NCBI RefSeq assembly: GCF_012912005.1
Contig: NZ_JABBEA010000010.1
Span: 62,001-126,000, forward strand
DNA: 64,000 bases
DNA from: Paenibacillus sp. SZ31
GTDB lineage: Bacteria; Bacillota; Bacilli; Paenibacillales; Paenibacillaceae
Direction of reading: 5' to 3'
The notes beneath the pieces were generated by a model. The model was not told the DNA's origin and made no database searches. It saw only the letters and a list, made by a program, of their open reading frames with translations. Shown here in pieces: positions 1 to 8,856 of this stretch; position 1 is the stretch's first letter; each line of letters begins with the position of its first letter. A program made the position numbers and the translations under genes.

Positions 1-159
1 GTAACCTCTACACCAGGCATTCGGGATGACATGGAAAATGCAGGTGCCATCTGGAAAGATGAAGCAGTTGTTGTTGATGGACATATCATCTCAGCACGTC
101 GTCCACCCGACCTTCCACCTTACGGTAAGGCATTCTGTGATGCACTCGCTGACAAATAA
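1..159 (+). CDS. DJ-1/PfpI family protein, 3' end only
   Basis: The window opens in frame inside this gene, and 52 codons precede the TAA stop. The visible C-terminus has the TPGIRDDMENAGA and WKDEAVVVDG stretches and the closing SARRPPDLP segment typical of PfpI/YfkM-type class I glutamine-amidotransferase-like proteins, which are stress proteins or deglycase/protease-like enzymes. The catalytic Cys and His lie upstream of the window, so activity cannot be judged. A strong hairpin follows directly. Confidence 0.75.
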   Translation, partial: VTSTPGIRDDMENAGAIWKDEAVVVDGHIISARRPPDLPPYGKAFCDALADK

Positions 160-160
160 A

Positions 161-201
161 AATAACCCCGTTGTGCTTGAGATCAGCACAACGGGGTTAT
201 T
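161..201. terminator. Bidirectional rho-independent terminator
   Basis: A perfect 17-bp stem (161-177 with 185-201) has a 7-nt loop. T-rich sequence follows on the plus side and A-rich sequence precedes it, so it can end both the PfpI gene and the convergent ptsI gene. Confidence 0.9.
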
Positions 202-283
202 TTACTATGACAAGTTTCTCAACAACAATTTATCACAAATGTAAATATATTAACTTAAAGGTGTTTATATCCAATTATCTGTT

Positions 284-2044
284 TCATGATGCATTCGAGC
301 CACTTTGTTCGTCTGGACTACCTGTGGAATCATTAAAAACCTGTAGGCGCTCCTCGATATCTCCGCTGGTTCGCAAGGCAAAGCACTTACGCGCTTCTTC
401 TTTGGCTGCCGATGCCGTTGTGTTCAGCACTCTGTGTTTCACACGCAGCAGGGATTGTGGAGACATACTCAAGTGGCGAATGCCAAGCTCCAACCAAAGC
501 GGAATGGCACGTTCGTCCCCTGCCATCTCTCCGCACACACTAACATCAATTCCGGCCGTATGAGCCGCATCCGCTGTGGCACGAAGCATCCGTAGAACAG
601 CCGGATGATACGGATGATACATATGGGCAATCTGTTCGTTCATTCGATCTACTGCCAATACATATTGAACCAGATCGTTCGTACCAATACTGAAGAAATC
701 CGCTTCCTCAGCGAGCAGATCTGCAATCATCACCGCTGCTGGAACTTCAATCATAATCCCCACCTGAATGTGAGGGTCATATGATAATCCCCGCTCGTCC
801 AGATCAGACATCGCCTCACGAAGAATCTCATTGGCCTGCTGAAGCTCTTCCACCGAAGAGATCATCGGATACATGATTTTGACATTACCGGCAGCGCTGG
901 CACGCAGAATGGCTGTAAGCTGTGTTTTGAACAGATCCTTGCGGTCCAGACTAATCCGAATGGCACGGTATCCCAGAAAAGGATTGTCTTCCTCTGGCAG
1001 TTCAAAATAATCAAGTTGCTTGTCACCACCAATATCCAGTGTACGAATGACAACGGATTGGCCTGCTGTTTTCTCTGCCACAAGGCGGTATACCTCATAC
1101 TGTTCTTGCTCACCTGGGAACGTAGCCCGATCCATATACAGGAACTCTGTCCGGAACAAACCTACGCCTTTCGCTCCATGTTTCAAAGCCATGTCCAGTT
1201 CCTTCACGGAACTGATATTGGAAGCAAGATGTAATACGGCCCCGTCTTTAGTTACGGCATCTACCGTAGCAAGCACTTGAAGTTGTTCCTTTTTCTTCAA
1301 CTGCTTACTGCGCAGCATCGTATACCGTTCAATTGTCTTGCGGTCCGGATCGGTAAATACCAAACCATTATCACCATCTACCACAAGCATATCCCCTGTC
1401 TCTACCGGCATGCCAAGACTCGCTTCCAGACCGGAAACGAGAGGAATGCCAAGTGCACGAGCCATAATCGCAGAATGTGATGTTTTCCCACCAATCAAGG
1501 TTACAATACCTAGCACATGAGTGGGATTCAGATGTGCCAGTTGAGATGGCGACAGCTCTTTCGCAACGAGTACATAAGGCTGGGTATCCGAAGGAAGTGT
1601 AATCTCGGGTGCGCCGAGCAAATGCTTGAGCAGACGGTTACCCACATCCTTGATGTCAATAGCCCGCTCCTTCATATACTCATCTTCCAACAGATCAAAC
1701 ATCGTCACAAAATGGTCAATGGCTTCTTTGACCGCCACTTCTGCCGCCTTGTATTGGCGTTCGATAATGCCGCGAATTTCGTTCATGAATACCGGATCTT
1801 CGAGGATCGCCAGATGTGCATCAAAAATACTGGACTCCTCTGGACCAACGACTTCCTTGAACTCATTTTTGATATATTCGATCTCATCCTTTGATGTCCG
1901 TATGCCCTCATACAACCGTTCGAACTCCTGGGCGAGATCCACCGAATCCATCTTCTGATCCGGCAGATCCCATTCCCAACTGGGCAGGACAAATGCTTTG
2001 CCGATGGCTATGCCTGCAGCTCCGTTGATGCCTTGTATCTTCAT
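284..2044 (-). CDS. ptsI: PTS enzyme I (PEP-protein phosphotransferase)
   Basis: This cytoplasmic enzyme takes phosphate from phosphoenolpyruvate and passes it to HPr, the first step of the sugar phosphotransferase system. The 586 aa match the usual enzyme I length (about 570). The phospho-histidine motif GGKTSHSAIMARALG lies near residue 185-200, with active His about residue 190. The N-terminal domain starts with GINGAAGIAIGKA, and the C-terminal PEP-binding barrel contains LFRTEFLYMDR and the CGEMAGD motif. Its ATG overlaps the TGA of the upstream EIICBA gene as ATGA, so the two are translationally coupled. No HPr gene (ptsH) lies between or beside them, unlike the ptsG-ptsH-ptsI order of Bacillus subtilis. 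It could be a second enzyme I dedicated to this transporter or the only one; this window cannot tell. Confidence 0.93.
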   Translation of the reverse strand: MKIQGINGAAGIAIGKAFVLPSWEWDLPDQKMDSVDLAQEFERLYEGIRTSKDEIEYIKNEFKEVVGPEESSIFDAHLAILEDPVFMNEIRGIIERQYKAAEVAVKEAIDHFVTMFDLLEDEYMKERAIDIKDVGNRLLKHLLGAPEITLPSDTQPYVLVAKELSPSQLAHLNPTHVLGIVTLIGGKTSHSAIMARALGIPLVSGLEASLGMPVETGDMLVVDGDNGLVFTDPDRKTIERYTMLRSKQLKKKEQLQVLATVDAVTKDGAVLHLASNISSVKELDMALKHGAKGVGLFRTEFLYMDRATFPGEQEQYEVYRLVAEKTAGQSVVIRTLDIGGDKQLDYFELPEEDNPFLGYRAIRISLDRKDLFKTQLTAILRASAAGNVKIMYPMISSVEELQQANEILREAMSDLDERGLSYDPHIQVGIMIEVPAAVMIADLLAEEADFFSIGTNDLVQYVLAVDRMNEQIAHMYHPYHPAVLRMLRATADAAHTAGIDVSVCGEMAGDERAIPLWLELGIRHLSMSPQSLLRVKHRVLNTTASAAKEEARKCFALRTSGDIEERLQVFNDSTGSPDEQSGSNAS

Positions 2045-3921
2045 TCTACCCCTCCAACGTTCCTGTCATAGAGCACCACGGACATAACGGATGCCTGACC
2101 TTTCTTAACTTGCTTAAATGGAGCAAAACTCCATGATTTTACACGATCCGGATTCGTAATTACCATTGGTGTTGTCAGTGACGCCGCTTGCTCGCGAAGT
2201 ACTGCCAGATCAAACTTGATCAACAACTGCCCTGGCTCCACCGTATCGCCCTCCTGAACAAAAGCTTCAAAATGGCCTTTCAACTGAGAGGTATCGATGC
2301 CGATATGCAGCAACACCTCAAGCCCTTCCCGGGTGGAAATACCCAGGGCATGCATGGTCGGGTACAAGTGCATAATCGTTCCGTACACGGGTGAAACCAG
2401 CTCTCCCTTTTCCGGAACAAAGGCTACTCCATCCCCAACAAGCTTGGCTGCAAAGATCTGATCCGGCACCTCTTCGATCGGTAGCATTTTACCCTGAACG
2501 GGGGCACAGAATAGAACCTGTTGCAGATCTCTTTCTAGCAGCTTCGCGATTTCTTCCCGGATCAATTCCGAGTAGGTACCGAATACCACCTGTACGTTAC
2601 CGCCACCCAGCTTGATTAGTCCAGCGGACCCCATACTTTTCATGGCACCCGTGTCGATCAGGCGGTCATCATGAACAGTCAGGCGAAGACGTGTAATACA
2701 GGCTTCAACCTGCACAATGTTACCTTTTCCACCCAATGCTTCGAGAATCAAAGGTGCCTGATAAGGAATGTTACCTACCCAATCTTCCAACATAGACCCC
2801 TCTTCACGTCCTGGTGTTGGTATTTTGAACGTACGAATCGCCCATCGGAACAGGAAGTAATAGACCAGCCCATATAGTATGCCAACCGGAATGAGCTTCC
2901 AAGCATTCTCCGATAGATGGAAATTGAGTATGTAATCAATAATACCTGCGGAGTAAGAAAAGCCGTGCCGGATATCGAGCCAGTAGCTAATCCACATGGC
3001 AACACCGGACATGACTGCATGCACGATGAACAGATAAGGTGCAGCGAACAAAAAAGCAAACTCAATCTGCTCCGATACCCCGGTCAGAAAACAAACGAGT
3101 GCCGATGTCAGAAAGGTTTTCTTAATTTTCGGTTTCAGATCTTCTCTGGCTTCCTGAATAATAGCGAAGGCTATTGCCGGAATGGCGAACATCATGATGG
3201 GAAACAAACCCGCCATAAAGAATCCTGCGGTGGGATCACCTGCAAAAAATCGAGGCAAATCCCCTTGCACAATGTTACCATCAGGCGTTTCGAACGTCCC
3301 TAACTGGAACCAAAACACATTGTTAAGCAGGTGATGAAGCCCGAAAGCGACCAGCACCCTGTATAACACACCGTAGATGAACAGTCCAAAACCCCCGAGA
3401 CTGTATTCCCAAGTGGCGATGGCGTTCAATCCATGCTGCAGGATCGGAGCAAGCCATAACATAAAACAGGAGAACAGTGCCGAACAGAGTCCAACAATGA
3501 GTAAAACAAACCTAGAACCCCCAAAGAATTGTAAAATTTCAGGTAGTTTAATGCTTTTAAAGCGATTATGCATTCCCCCGGCAAGCGCGCCGAGTATGAT
3601 TCCGATTAAGGAAGCGGGCTGAACGGTGCCGTCACCGAAGTTGCGAGTCACCTGATCATATATCACGATACCAGCCAGCGCAGCTAGTCCCGCTTGTCCG
3701 GCCTGGTTGGAGAGTCCCAGTGCTACACCGACAGCGAACAAATACGGTAAGAAATAAAAAATACCGTGTCCGGCCACGGTAGACACTTCACCGACAACAT
3801 CCAATCCCCAGGCGTCCCAAGGCAGACTGCCAACACTGAGCAAAATTGCGGCGGCGGGCAGGACCATTGTAGGCAGCATTACCGCTCGTCCGAGCTGCTG
3901 CAAGGATCCGAGCCAATTCAT
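2041..3921 (-). CDS. PTS EIICBA sugar transporter (glucose/GlcNAc class)
   Basis: This membrane permease imports and phosphorylates a hexose, using phosphate from HPr. Its 626 aa hold three domains in order. EIIC (about residues 1-365) has many membrane segments and the TGVSEQIEF loop. EIIB (about 380-465) has the phospho-cysteine in EACITRLRL, near C408. EIIA (about 485-615) has the paired histidines in PTMHALG and LLHIGIDT, near H524 and H539. The order and sequence fit the glucose/N-acetylglucosamine superfamily; which sugar cannot be fixed by eye. A GAAAGGAGAGG ribosome-binding site supports the ATG. It is the first gene of a unit with ptsI, preceded by a likely sigma-A promoter and a short palindrome near 3987-4000. 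Confidence 0.88.
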   Translation of the reverse strand: MNWLGSLQQLGRAVMLPTMVLPAAAILLSVGSLPWDAWGLDVVGEVSTVAGHGIFYFLPYLFAVGVALGLSNQAGQAGLAALAGIVIYDQVTRNFGDGTVQPASLIGIILGALAGGMHNRFKSIKLPEILQFFGGSRFVLLIVGLCSALFSCFMLWLAPILQHGLNAIATWEYSLGGFGLFIYGVLYRVLVAFGLHHLLNNVFWFQLGTFETPDGNIVQGDLPRFFAGDPTAGFFMAGLFPIMMFAIPAIAFAIIQEAREDLKPKIKKTFLTSALVCFLTGVSEQIEFAFLFAAPYLFIVHAVMSGVAMWISYWLDIRHGFSYSAGIIDYILNFHLSENAWKLIPVGILYGLVYYFLFRWAIRTFKIPTPGREEGSMLEDWVGNIPYQAPLILEALGGKGNIVQVEACITRLRLTVHDDRLIDTGAMKSMGSAGLIKLGGGNVQVVFGTYSELIREEIAKLLERDLQQVLFCAPVQGKMLPIEEVPDQIFAAKLVGDGVAFVPEKGELVSPVYGTIMHLYPTMHALGISTREGLEVLLHIGIDTSQLKGHFEAFVQEGDTVEPGQLLIKFDLAVLREQAASLTTPMVITNPDRVKSWSFAPFKQVKKGQASVMSVVLYDRNVGGVE

Positions 3922-3945
3922 GGCGACCTCTCCTTTCTATCCTAG

Positions 3946-3974
3946 ATGGTAAGCTTTACGCAACGTTTTGTCAA
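3946..3974 (-). promoter_or_regulatory. Putative sigma-A promoter for the PTS operon
   Basis: Read on the minus strand: -35 TTGACA (3969-3974), 17-bp spacer, -10 TACCAT (3946-3951). The leader would be only about 20 nt. A palindrome TTACCAATTGGTTA lies just upstream. No long antiterminator structure of GlcT type is evident. Confidence 0.5.
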
Positions 3975-4021
3975 AGCAAAACAGTAACCAATTGGTAATT
4001 AATACGGCAAAAATGGAACAG

Positions 4022-4054
4022 AAAAAATCCCGTCAACTTCAAGTTAACGGGATT
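4022..4054 (-). terminator. Terminator after CoA-binding protein gene
   Basis: The hairpin stem AATCCCGT/ACGGGATT plus AACTT/AAGTT runs into six T residues on the minus strand. Confidence 0.8.
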
Positions 4055-4117
4055 CATCCTATAATCATTCAATTGGGTGAGATCAGGAGATTATCCGATC
4101 ACAGGTGAACGAGCCTC

Positions 4118-4558
4118 TCAGCCGCGTCCAGCGCCGCGCAGAACGATGGAATCCTCTACCTTGATACAACGATTCGTTACCGCTGTCATGCCGTTGTCCG
4201 CAGCAATCTGGACCGCTTCATCACTATGGATGCCAAGCTGCAGCCACAGCACATTCGCTTTGATGACAGCAGCGTCACGAGCTACATCTGCGCAAAACTC
4301 TTCGCGACGAAACACATTGACGATGTCTACCGGCTCTGGAATATCCGCGAGTGTGGCATATACCGTCTCTCCAAGGATTTCACCTTGCACCTGTGGATTA
4401 ACCGGGATGATGCGATAGCCTCTGCTCTGCATGGCTTCGGCTACCATATAGGAAGTGCGATCCGATTTGTCTGATAAGCCGACGACTGCGATGTTGCCTG
4501 CATTGCGCAAAAGTTGTCCAATTTCTTCACGAGTAGGGTTGTTAAATTCCATGTTCAA
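4118..4558 (-). CDS. CoA-binding domain protein (YneT/YccU type)
   Basis: This 146-aa single-domain protein has a Rossmann fold of the CoA_binding family (as in YneT and YccU). The nucleotide-binding loop VVGLSDKSDRTSY is near residues 25-38, followed by GYRIIPVNPQ and DIVNVFRR, and later NVLWLQLGI. Homologues resemble the CoA-binding domain of succinyl-CoA synthetase but have no known reaction. The gene lies 53 bp downstream of aroA on the same strand and could be co-transcribed with it, followed by a terminator. The start is at 4558; a second ATG two codons in is an alternative. Confidence 0.8.
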   Translation of the reverse strand: MNMEFNNPTREEIGQLLRNAGNIAVVGLSDKSDRTSYMVAEAMQSRGYRIIPVNPQVQGEILGETVYATLADIPEPVDIVNVFRREEFCADVARDAAVIKANVLWLQLGIHSDEAVQIAADNGMTAVTNRCIKVEDSIVLRGAGRG

Positions 4559-4611
4559 GCACCATCCTTTTCTGATTAAAGTGCGTGTTCAAAAGACAGG
4601 TTTTCAGTTAT

Positions 4612-5907
4612 TTACTCTTTTACCCATTGAACCGAGGCGCCAAGCGCCTGCAAATGATCGAAATATTGCGGATAAGACTTGGCTACATGGTGTGCATCCC
4701 GAATACGAAGTGGTTCCTTGGAACGCAGGCCAACAACTGTAAGCGCCATAATTACGCGATGATCGTAATGAGCGTTAATCTCAACGCCACCTTCAACGCC
4801 TTCCGGACGCCCGTGTACGATAATCTCAGCCTGACGCTCTTCGACGTTCGCTCCTGCCTTCCGCAGCTCGTTCAAATAATCGGTGATTCGGTCACATTCC
4901 TTGTAACGCAGGTTCTCTACATTATAGAACCGTGAGGTGCCTTCCGCAAACACTGCTGCGGCTACCATAGCCAAAACGGCGTCCGTCGCGGCATCCCCGT
5001 CGAATTCGATCGCTTTCAGTCTGCCATTGCCTTGAACGTGAACGACATCGTTCTCATGTGTCAACGGTACTTCCATCATGCGCAACACGTCAACGATGGC
5101 ACGTTCACCTTGTTTGCTCTGCTCCATCAGGCGCAGAATTTTCACATCAGACTGTGTAACCGCTGCTGCGGCAAGAACCGCTGCTGAGCCAGGGTAGTCC
5201 CCTTGAACCGTGTAGGTTGTTGGTTGGTAAGCCTGTCCACCTGGTACACGGAATAACATGTAATCATCACTTGCATGGATAACGATGCCTGCCTGCTCCA
5301 GCACTTCCAGCGTCTGTCCGATAACGACTTTGGACTTCAGGTCATTCAGTACTTCAATGGTGCTGTCTTCTGCAAGCAAAGGCGTAACAAACAGCAATGC
5401 GCTCAGATATTGGGAGCTGACGGAGCCGGATACACGAATGTGTCCACCCTTGGCATTGCCACCTTTGATCGTAATCGGTAGGCGTCCTTGTTCATGTTGT
5501 ACTTCTACACCCAGTTGACCCAGCGCATCGATCAGGTCATCATGTGGACGTTTGCCCAGAGAATCCGGGTACGTATTCACAAAAGTAACTTCAGGGCAGA
5601 GCGCTGTAACGCCCATCAGGAAACGAAGTACAGCACCTGCATTCCCTACATTCAATTCACGCACATCACGGGGATGACTGCCAAAGCCCTGGATCACAAT
5701 CTTGCTGTCGTCTTCTTCAAGCACTGCCCCCAGATCGCGAATACATCTGCGCATGGCGTCACTGTCTTCACTGTGTGCCGGGAAATGAATGGTACTTGTA
5801 CCTTCTGCCAGCGCAGCAGCCAGCAAATAGCGAGTCGTGTAGTTTTTGGAGGACAGTGCTCCGATTTCCCCGTTCAGGGTAGGGGTTGGTTTAACAATAA
5901 CGTCCAT
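4612..5907 (-). CDS. aroA: 3-phosphoshikimate 1-carboxyvinyltransferase (EPSP synthase)
   Basis: This enzyme transfers the enolpyruvyl group of PEP to shikimate-3-phosphate, the sixth step of the shikimate pathway and the target of glyphosate. Its 431 aa match the family length. Recognisable motifs are the N-terminal SSKNYTTRYLLAAALA, GNAGAVLRFLMG, LGKRPHDDL, SGSVSSQYLSALL, RYKECDRITDY and AHYDHRVIMAL. Several differ from the commoner forms (GNSGTT, KESDRI, DHRIAM), so this is a divergent member. It stands apart from other aromatic genes except aroK 0.5 kb away, so another aroA elsewhere in the genome is possible. An AGGAG site precedes the ATG. The divergent rhodanese gene starts 106 bp away. 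Confidence 0.88.
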   Translation of the reverse strand: MDVIVKPTPTLNGEIGALSSKNYTTRYLLAAALAEGTSTIHFPAHSEDSDAMRRCIRDLGAVLEEDDSKIVIQGFGSHPRDVRELNVGNAGAVLRFLMGVTALCPEVTFVNTYPDSLGKRPHDDLIDALGQLGVEVQHEQGRLPITIKGGNAKGGHIRVSGSVSSQYLSALLFVTPLLAEDSTIEVLNDLKSKVVIGQTLEVLEQAGIVIHASDDYMLFRVPGGQAYQPTTYTVQGDYPGSAAVLAAAAVTQSDVKILRLMEQSKQGERAIVDVLRMMEVPLTHENDVVHVQGNGRLKAIEFDGDAATDAVLAMVAAAVFAEGTSRFYNVENLRYKECDRITDYLNELRKAGANVEERQAEIIVHGRPEGVEGGVEINAHYDHRVIMALTVVGLRSKEPLRIRDAHHVAKSYPQYFDHLQALGASVQWVKE

Positions 5908-5945
5908 GGATGAAATTCTCCTTCATTGATTATATTGTGGCCAAA

Positions 5946-5975
5946 TTGACATTCCGTGCATCGCTTGGGTATCAT
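5946..5975 (+). promoter_or_regulatory. Sigma-A promoter of the rhodanese gene
   Basis: A -35 TTGACA (5946-5951), an 18-bp spacer and -10 TATCAT (5970-5975) end 38 bp before the ATG of the rhodanese gene. Confidence 0.6.
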
Positions 5976-6013
5976 TATAGGCGTTAAGTCCATACAGAAA
6001 AGAGGACCTGAAT

Positions 6014-6319
6014 ATGACACAAATAGCTGAAATTGAAACATCTGAGCTGCGCCGCCGTTTACAGGCGGGAGAGAAGCTGCAGATGATAGACGTCCGCGAG
6101 GAAGATGAAGTGGCACAAGGCATGATCGAAGGAGCCAAGCATATCCCGCTTGGACAGATTCCGGACCGACTGTCTGAGATTGATAAGTCAGGCGAGATCG
6201 TAATCATCTGTCGTAGCGGTTACCGCAGTGAACGTGCCTGTGAATATCTGCAGCAACTCGGATATGAAGGCTGTACGAACATGATTGGCGGCATGCTTCA
6301 ATGGCAACAGGAAGACTAG
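6014..6319 (+). CDS. Single-domain rhodanese (sulfurtransferase)
   Basis: This 101-aa cytoplasmic protein is one rhodanese domain. The motif IDVREEDE is near residue 25. The active loop CRSGYRS starts at Cys66, which would carry the persulfide. The closing GGMLQW stretch is typical of single-domain rhodaneses of the YqhL/PspE type. Homologues carry sulfur between donors and acceptors; the partner here is unknown. It is a monocistronic gene with its own promoter, followed by a hairpin. Confidence 0.88.
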   Translation: MTQIAEIETSELRRRLQAGEKLQMIDVREEDEVAQGMIEGAKHIPLGQIPDRLSEIDKSGEIVIICRSGYRSERACEYLQQLGYEGCTNMIGGMLQWQQED

Positions 6320-6376
6320 AGAAACTCGGAGCGGAGCAAAGTCATTGTAACCTTGTGACCTCTACTCCACTACTAG

Positions 6377-6399
6377 AAACGGGCCATATGGCCCGTTTT
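6377..6399. terminator. Terminator after rhodanese gene
   Basis: The hairpin AAACGGGCC ATATG GGCCCGTTT type (stem ACGGGCC/GGCCCGT) is followed by TTTTGTT. It can also serve the convergent aroK. Confidence 0.75.
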
Positions 6400-6449
6400 G
6401 TTATATCCGCCACCTATCTATCAACCAACAAACTTCGACGATCACAAGC

Positions 6450-6968
6450 TTAGACGCGGTAATGCACTAAAATTAAACGAGTCACTTCAGCAGCGGATAA
6501 CTCGGTTGTATCCACTGTATAATGCGCGAACCGATATGCGTCTTTCCGTTCTTCCATAATCGTCTTGATACGTTCCTCTGCATTGCCTGCAAGAAGCGGA
6601 CGATTGTCACAGCCGCTAACACGTTCTACAATCACTGCTGGATCAGCAGTCAGGGCAACAACCCAGCCATTCTTCGACATCACGTCACAATTATCCGAAC
6701 GCAGCACCACGCCACCTCCGGTCGCAATGACCTGTGACTTTTTCTCCAGTACCGAGCACAACATACGGCTCTCGGCATCACGGAAATACGTCTCTCCCTT
6801 GTCAGTGAACAGTTCTGGAATCGTACAGCCTTCCTCTTTTTCCACCGCGGCGTCCACATCAATCAATCGGTAGCCAAGCTCGCGTGCAAGCATGTCAGCG
6901 ACGGTTGATTTGCCAGTTCCCATCATGCCGATGAGAATAATATTGTTAGACTTGCTCAAGGTGTACAC
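6450..6968 (-). CDS. aroK: Shikimate kinase
   Basis: This enzyme phosphorylates shikimate at the 3-hydroxyl with ATP, the step before EPSP synthase. Its 172 aa are the usual length. The Walker A loop GMMGTGKST lies at residues 14-22. The shikimate-binding DVD is at 37-39, ATGGGVVLR is near 83-91, and the adenine/lid arginine stretch NRPLL is near 122. It lies close to aroA, separated by the plus-strand rhodanese gene, so it is probably a separate transcript. Confidence 0.93.
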   Translation of the reverse strand: MYTLSKSNNIILIGMMGTGKSTVADMLARELGYRLIDVDAAVEKEEGCTIPELFTDKGETYFRDAESRMLCSVLEKKSQVIATGGGVVLRSDNCDVMSKNGWVVALTADPAVIVERVSGCDNRPLLAGNAEERIKTIMEERKDAYRFAHYTVDTTELSAAEVTRLILVHYRV

Positions 6969-7143
6969 TCCTTTAATTCAAGCAATTCGTGAGCACTTTT
7001 GTCCTATCATAACACAGCCCTGCGGACTGGGAAAGACCATCTCCTTACCGACTTCCTTTGGAACATCCGCAAGCACTTTTGAGCTCTATACTTTCACAAT
7101 CAGTAACCAACCACCAACCTAACGAACTCCAATGAGCTTATTC

Positions 7144-7196
7144 AAAAAAAAGAGGCCTGGCGTTAACCGGCAATCACCGGAACACCAAACCTCTTT
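7144..7196 (-). terminator. Terminator after gnd
   Basis: The stem AAAGAGG (7149-7155) pairs with CCTCTTT (7190-7196), with an inner GGCGTT/AACACC helix, and ends in eight T residues on the minus strand. Confidence 0.85.
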
Positions 7197-7273
7197 ATGA
7201 GCCCTTCAACAGGCCAAAGCTGCCACCTAAAGGGGCACTAGCCAGATCCCTTCGACTCGTATATGCGGTGGTA

Positions 7274-8683
7274 CTACTCCATCCAGTTGTGGTGGAAGCT
7301 GCCTTCTTTGTCTACACGTTTGAATGTGTGAGCACCGAAGTAGTCACGTTGTGCTTGCAGCAAGTTGGCTGGCAAACGCTCCGTACGATAGCTGTCGTAG
7401 TAAGACAATGCGCTGGAGAATCCAGGTACTGGAACACCTTGTTTTACAGCAGCCGCTACAACTTCACGCCATGCGCCTTGATAAGACTCAACGATGTTTT
7501 GGAAGTACGGATCCAAGAGCAGGTTTTTCAGTGCTGCGTCTTTATCATAAGCTTCCTTGATATTTTGCAAGAACTGCGAACGGATGATGCAGCCGCCGCG
7601 GAAGATCATGGCAATGTTGCCGTATTTCAGATCCCAGCCATACTCATCGGAAGCTGCACGCATTTGTGCAAATCCTTGTGCGTAGGATACGATTTTACTT
7701 GCAAAGAGGGCTTTACGCACGCTCTCGATAAATGCTTTTTTGTCACCGGAGAACGCTTCAGTCGCTGGTCCATTCAGGATTTTGCTAGCTGCTACACGCT
7801 CGTCCTTCATCGCAGACAAGAAACGGGAGAATACGGATTCCGTAATCATGGACAATGGTACGCCGAGATCCAGCGCGCTTTGGCTTGTCCATTTACCTGT
7901 TCCTTTTTGTCCAGCCGCGTCCAGAATAACGTCAACCATTGGTTTGCCGGTTTCCGGATCATATTTGGAGAAGATATCTGCCGTGATTTCGATCAGGTAG
8001 CTATCCAGCTCTCCTTGGTTCCATTCCGTAAAGATTGCGTGAAGCTCTTCAACGGAAACGTTCAATACGGATTTGAGCAAGTGGTACGCTTCACCAATCA
8101 ACTGCATGTCTCCGTACTCGATACCGTTATGCACCATTTTCACATAGTGTCCGGCACCGTCAGGTCCAATATATGTACAACATGGATCGTCACCGACTTT
8201 GGCCGAGATCGCCGTCAGAATCGGTTCAACCAGTTTATAAGCACTTTCCTGTCCACCTGGCATGATTGAAGGGCCTTTCAATGCGCCTTCTTCACCACCG
8301 GATACGCCTGTACCGATGAAGCGAATGCCTTTGTCTTCCAACTCTTTGCTGCGACGTTGCGTGTCAGGGAAGTATGCGTTACCTCCATCAATGATGATGT
8401 CGCCCTCATCCAAGTGAGGCAGCAGTTGTTCAATGGTAGCGTCGGTCGCTTTGCCGGCTTGTACCATGATCAAGATTTTGCGCGGGGATTCCAGGGATGC
8501 TACGAACTCTTCAATGGAGAATGAGCCTGTCAGGTTTTTACCTTCAGCTTCTTTCAGAAGATCATTGGTTTTCTCCGGGGAACGGTTATATACCGATACC
8601 GAGAAACCTCTGCTTTCAATGTTAAGGGCCAAATTTTTGCCCATGACAGCCAGGCCAATTACGCCGATTTGTTGTTTTGTCAT
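7274..8683 (-). CDS. gnd: 6-phosphogluconate dehydrogenase (decarboxylating)
   Basis: This enzyme oxidises 6-phosphogluconate to ribulose 5-phosphate and CO2 with reduction of NAD(P)+, in the oxidative pentose phosphate pathway. The N-terminal Rossmann motif is GVIGLAVMGKNLALN. It is followed by DGGNAYFPDT, the substrate-binding TGVSGGEEGALKGPSIMPGG, HYVKMVHNGIEYGDMQ and GTGKWTSQSA, and late in the protein FRGGCIIRS. I choose the ATG at 8683, preceded by GGAGG at good spacing, giving 469 aa, the usual length. The longer frame to 8707 would need a TTG start without a good ribosome-binding site. It appears to be a single-gene transcript. Confidence 0.95.
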   Translation of the reverse strand: MTKQQIGVIGLAVMGKNLALNIESRGFSVSVYNRSPEKTNDLLKEAEGKNLTGSFSIEEFVASLESPRKILIMVQAGKATDATIEQLLPHLDEGDIIIDGGNAYFPDTQRRSKELEDKGIRFIGTGVSGGEEGALKGPSIMPGGQESAYKLVEPILTAISAKVGDDPCCTYIGPDGAGHYVKMVHNGIEYGDMQLIGEAYHLLKSVLNVSVEELHAIFTEWNQGELDSYLIEITADIFSKYDPETGKPMVDVILDAAGQKGTGKWTSQSALDLGVPLSMITESVFSRFLSAMKDERVAASKILNGPATEAFSGDKKAFIESVRKALFASKIVSYAQGFAQMRAASDEYGWDLKYGNIAMIFRGGCIIRSQFLQNIKEAYDKDAALKNLLLDPYFQNIVESYQGAWREVVAAAVKQGVPVPGFSSALSYYDSYRTERLPANLLQAQRDYFGAHTFKRVDKEGSFHHNWME

Positions 8684-8799
8684 CTGGTCCTCCATCCTTT
8701 GCTCCAATTAATTTTATTGAAATAAATTCTCAACAATACTCCTATTTTAACGGTTTTATGTATAGAAGTGAACCCCGTGGCACAGTTACGCAACGAGAA

Positions 8800-8823
8800 A
8801 ACACCCCAATCTGATGAGGTGTT
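8800..8823 (-). terminator. Possible weak terminator downstream of 8857-9456
   Basis: The short stem AACACC/GGTGTT is followed by TTTTC on the minus strand. Confidence 0.4.
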
Positions 8824-8856
8824 CATCGTATTTTCATAAATACGGCCTTTCTTTGA

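Noticed and set aside
3976..4000. cre site or GlcT antiterminator before the PTS operon
   Set aside because: Only a short palindrome is present; it does not match the cre consensus and there is no antiterminator-terminator pair.
7268..8269. 333-aa open frame on the plus strand
   Set aside because: It is antisense to gnd, whose protein is clearly recognised; it has no family motifs.
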